A stretch of 40,151 bases of DNA from an uncultured Oscillospiraceae bacterium (GTDB lineage Bacteria > Bacillota > Clostridia > Oscillospirales > Oscillospiraceae): contig CAKUPH010000009.1 in the NCBI GenBank assembly GCA_934675115.1, positions 1-40,151 on the forward strand. The letters are read 5' to 3'. Position numbers and translations under genes: made by a program. The notes beneath the pieces were generated by a model that made no database searches, was not told the origin of the DNA, and saw only the letters and a list, made by a program, of their open reading frames with translations. Shown piece after piece: positions 38,587 to 40,151 of the stretch (positions are counted from its first letter, which is position 1; every line of letters starts with the position of its first letter).

Positions 38587-40151
38587 ATGTCTGATCAGAC
38601 CAATCACAGTCAGCCCGCGCAGGAGGAGCCCTCCCTGTCCGAACTGCTTCAGATTCGCAGAGAGAAGCTGGCCGAGCTTCAGAACGCCGGTCAGGATCCC
38701 TTTGCCGTCACCAAATACGACGTGACACACCACAGTACTGAGATCAAGGAGAATTTTGAGGCCCTTGAGGAGCAGACCGTCCGGGTGGCCGGCCGCTTGA
38801 TGAGCAAGCGCGGCATGGGCAAGGTGGTCTTTGCCGACCTTCAGGACGGTGAGGGCCGCATTCAGCTCTTTGTCAAGATCGACGAGGTGGGCAAGGAAGC
38901 GCTGGACACCTTTAAGAAGTACGACATCGGCGACATCATCGGCGTGGAGGGCTCCGTGTTCCGCACGAAGATGGGCGAGATCTCCGTCCGGGCCAAGTCC
39001 ATCGTGCTGCTGTCCAAGTCCCTGCGGCCCCTGCCGGAGAAGTTCCACGGCCTGACCGATCTGGAGACCCGCTACCGTCAGCGCTATGTGGACCTGATGG
39101 TCAACCCGGAGGTCAAGCGCAACTTCATCATCCGCTCTCAGTTCATCAAGTTTATGCGCAGCTATCTGGACGGAATGGGCTATATCGAAGTGGAGACTCC
39201 GGTCCTGAACACCATTGCCGGCGGCGCCGCCGCCCGGCCCTTCATCACCCACCACAATACGCTGGACATCGACATGTACATGCGCATCGCCACCGAGCTG
39301 CCCCTGAAGCGGCTCATCGTCGGCGGCATGGAGCGGGTGTATGAGATCGGCCGTATTTTCCGCAACGAGGGCATGGACCCCAAGCACAACCCCGAATTTA
39401 CCACCGTGGAGATGTACCAGTCCTACGCCGATTTCCACGACATGATGGATATTGCCGAGGGCATTCTGTCCGGCGCGGCCAAGGAAATCCTGGGCACCTA
39501 TGAGATCGAGTGGATGGGCGAGAAGATCGACCTGACCCCCGGTTGGCGCCGCCTGTCCATGGTGGACGCGGTGAAGGAGTACGTGGGCGTTGACTTCGGC
39601 ACTATCTCCGATGACGCCGAGGCGGTGGCTGCTGCCAAGGCCGCGGGTGTGGAGCTGGCTGAGGCCGCCGAAAAGACCTGGGGCAACGCCCTGTACGCCT
39701 GCTTCGACCAGAAGGTGGAGGAGCAGCTCATTCAGCCCACCTTTATCACCATGTACCCCGTGGAGGTCTCTCCGCTGACCAAGCGTTCGCCCGCCGATCC
39801 CCGGCTGACGGAGCGCTTCGAGCTGTTTGTCTGCCACAGTGAGCTGGCCAACGCCTATTCCGAGCTGAACGACCCCATCGACCAGCGGGAGCGCTTCCAG
39901 AAGCAGGTGGAGCAGCGTGAGCGCGGCGACGACGAGACCGAGATGATGGACGAGGATTTCCTGAACGCGCTGGAGTACGGCATGCCCCCCACGGGCGGCA
40001 TGGGCATCGGCATCGACCGCTGTGTCATGATGCTTACCGGCAACGACACGATCCGGGAAGTCATCCTCTTCCCGACAATGAAACCTTTGGACTCCGACAA
40101 GAAGGTTTCCAAGGAAGTTTCGGCTCCTGCGGAGGCTGCTCAGGCGGCTCC
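38587..40151 (+). CDS. lysS: Lysyl-tRNA synthetase, class II (3' end beyond the window)
   Basis: ATG 38587 has AAAGGAG (38572-38578) 8 bases upstream. The frame is open to the last base, giving 521 residues so far. The N-terminal anticodon-binding OB domain (VRVAGRLMSKRGMGKVVFADLQDGEGRIQLFVK) is followed by class II motif 1 (around VKRNFIIRSQFIKFMRSYLDGMGYIEVETPVL), motif 2 with F258-R259-N260-E261-G and HNPEFTTVEMY, and motif 3 GMGIGIDR ending at R478. It charges tRNA-Lys. Usual length is 490-505, so the sequence here (KKVSKEVSAPAEAAQAA...) already goes beyond the normal end as an Ala/Lys-rich extension. Confidence 0.96.
   Translation, partial: MSDQTNHSQPAQEEPSLSELLQIRREKLAELQNAGQDPFAVTKYDVTHHSTEIKENFEALEEQTVRVAGRLMSKRGMGKVVFADLQDGEGRIQLFVKIDEVGKEALDTFKKYDIGDIIGVEGSVFRTKMGEISVRAKSIVLLSKSLRPLPEKFHGLTDLETRYRQRYVDLMVNPEVKRNFIIRSQFIKFMRSYLDGMGYIEVETPVLNTIAGGAAARPFITHHNTLDIDMYMRIATELPLKRLIVGGMERVYEIGRIFRNEGMDPKHNPEFTTVEMYQSYADFHDMMDIAEGILSGAAKEILGTYEIEWMGEKIDLTPGWRRLSMVDAVKEYVGVDFGTISDDAEAVAAAKAAGVELAEAAEKTWGNALYACFDQKVEEQLIQPTFITMYPVEVSPLTKRSPADPRLTERFELFVCHSELANAYSELNDPIDQRERFQKQVEQRERGDDETEMMDEDFLNALEYGMPPTGGMGIGIDRCVMMLTGNDTIREVILFPTMKPLDSDKKVSKEVSAPAEAAQAA

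Noticed and set aside
1..40151. CRISPR array, tRNA or rRNA gene, insertion sequence, prophage or integration site
   Set aside because: I found no regularly spaced repeats, cloverleaf-like sequences, transposase or integrase coding, or flanking direct repeats by reading both strands.

Overview
The window reads as a GC-rich chromosomal segment of a Firmicute of class Clostridia, most likely of the Oscillospiraceae/Flavonifractor-Lawsonibacter type. The evidence is the gene order nusB-xseA-xseB-ispA-dxs-tlyA-nadK-argR-recN, the ymfF/ymfH-type M16 pair, small clostridial families (DUF951, DUF975, divergent PAP2), strong AGGAGG-type ribosome binding sites and compact sigma-A promoters with 17-base spacers. 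The genus assignment is inference. No rRNA, tRNA, CRISPR array, insertion sequence or prophage gene is visible.

Layout. (1) 1-3745: the end of a catabolic-looking cluster with the tail of an amidohydrolase, a GntP-type permease and an iron-sulfur flavin enoate/dienoyl-CoA reductase-like enzyme whose gene is preceded by two strong RNA hairpins. (2) 4012-9036: a 1674-residue secreted subtilisin-like protease with its own promoter. (3) 9037-9341: an intergenic stretch packed with inverted repeats and ending in a good match to a sporulation sigma-E promoter. This promoter sits before an M23/M50 protease pair (9342-10873) that resembles SpoIVFA/SpoIVFB. (4) 10973-21482: an Asp23/Gls24 protein, then a long housekeeping operon: nusB, a TsaD-like paralogue, xseA, xseB, ispA, divergent PAP2, dxs, tlyA, nadK, argR, recN. 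Many of these genes overlap by a few bases. (5) 21622-26800: the M16 protease-like pair, lgt, folD and a tandem-domain retropepsin-like protein. (6) 26814-27826: a decayed MATE transporter pseudogene. (7) 27888-31694: nth (minus), glyA (plus), a DUF2500 membrane protein and an amidohydrolase (minus). (8) 31894-40151: rarA, DUF951, hisC, radical SAM, a DUF975 membrane protein, NADP-type icd, greA and lysS, which runs off the window.

How the genes work together. Most of the window is core metabolism and information processing: isoprenoid precursors (dxs, ispA), DNA repair (recN, xseAB, nth, rarA), one-carbon metabolism (glyA, folD), lipoprotein maturation (lgt), transcription and RNA modification (nusB, greA, tlyA), NADPH supply (nadK, icd) and translation (lysS). 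Nothing here is a clearly new multi-gene system. The points most worth a second look are the putative sigma-E promoter with its CBS-less SpoIVFB-like protease, the greA leader with mutually exclusive terminator and antiterminator hairpins, the fused double retropepsin-like protein, the structured elements at 1675-1771 and 9067-9243, and the promoter buried in the glyA terminator.
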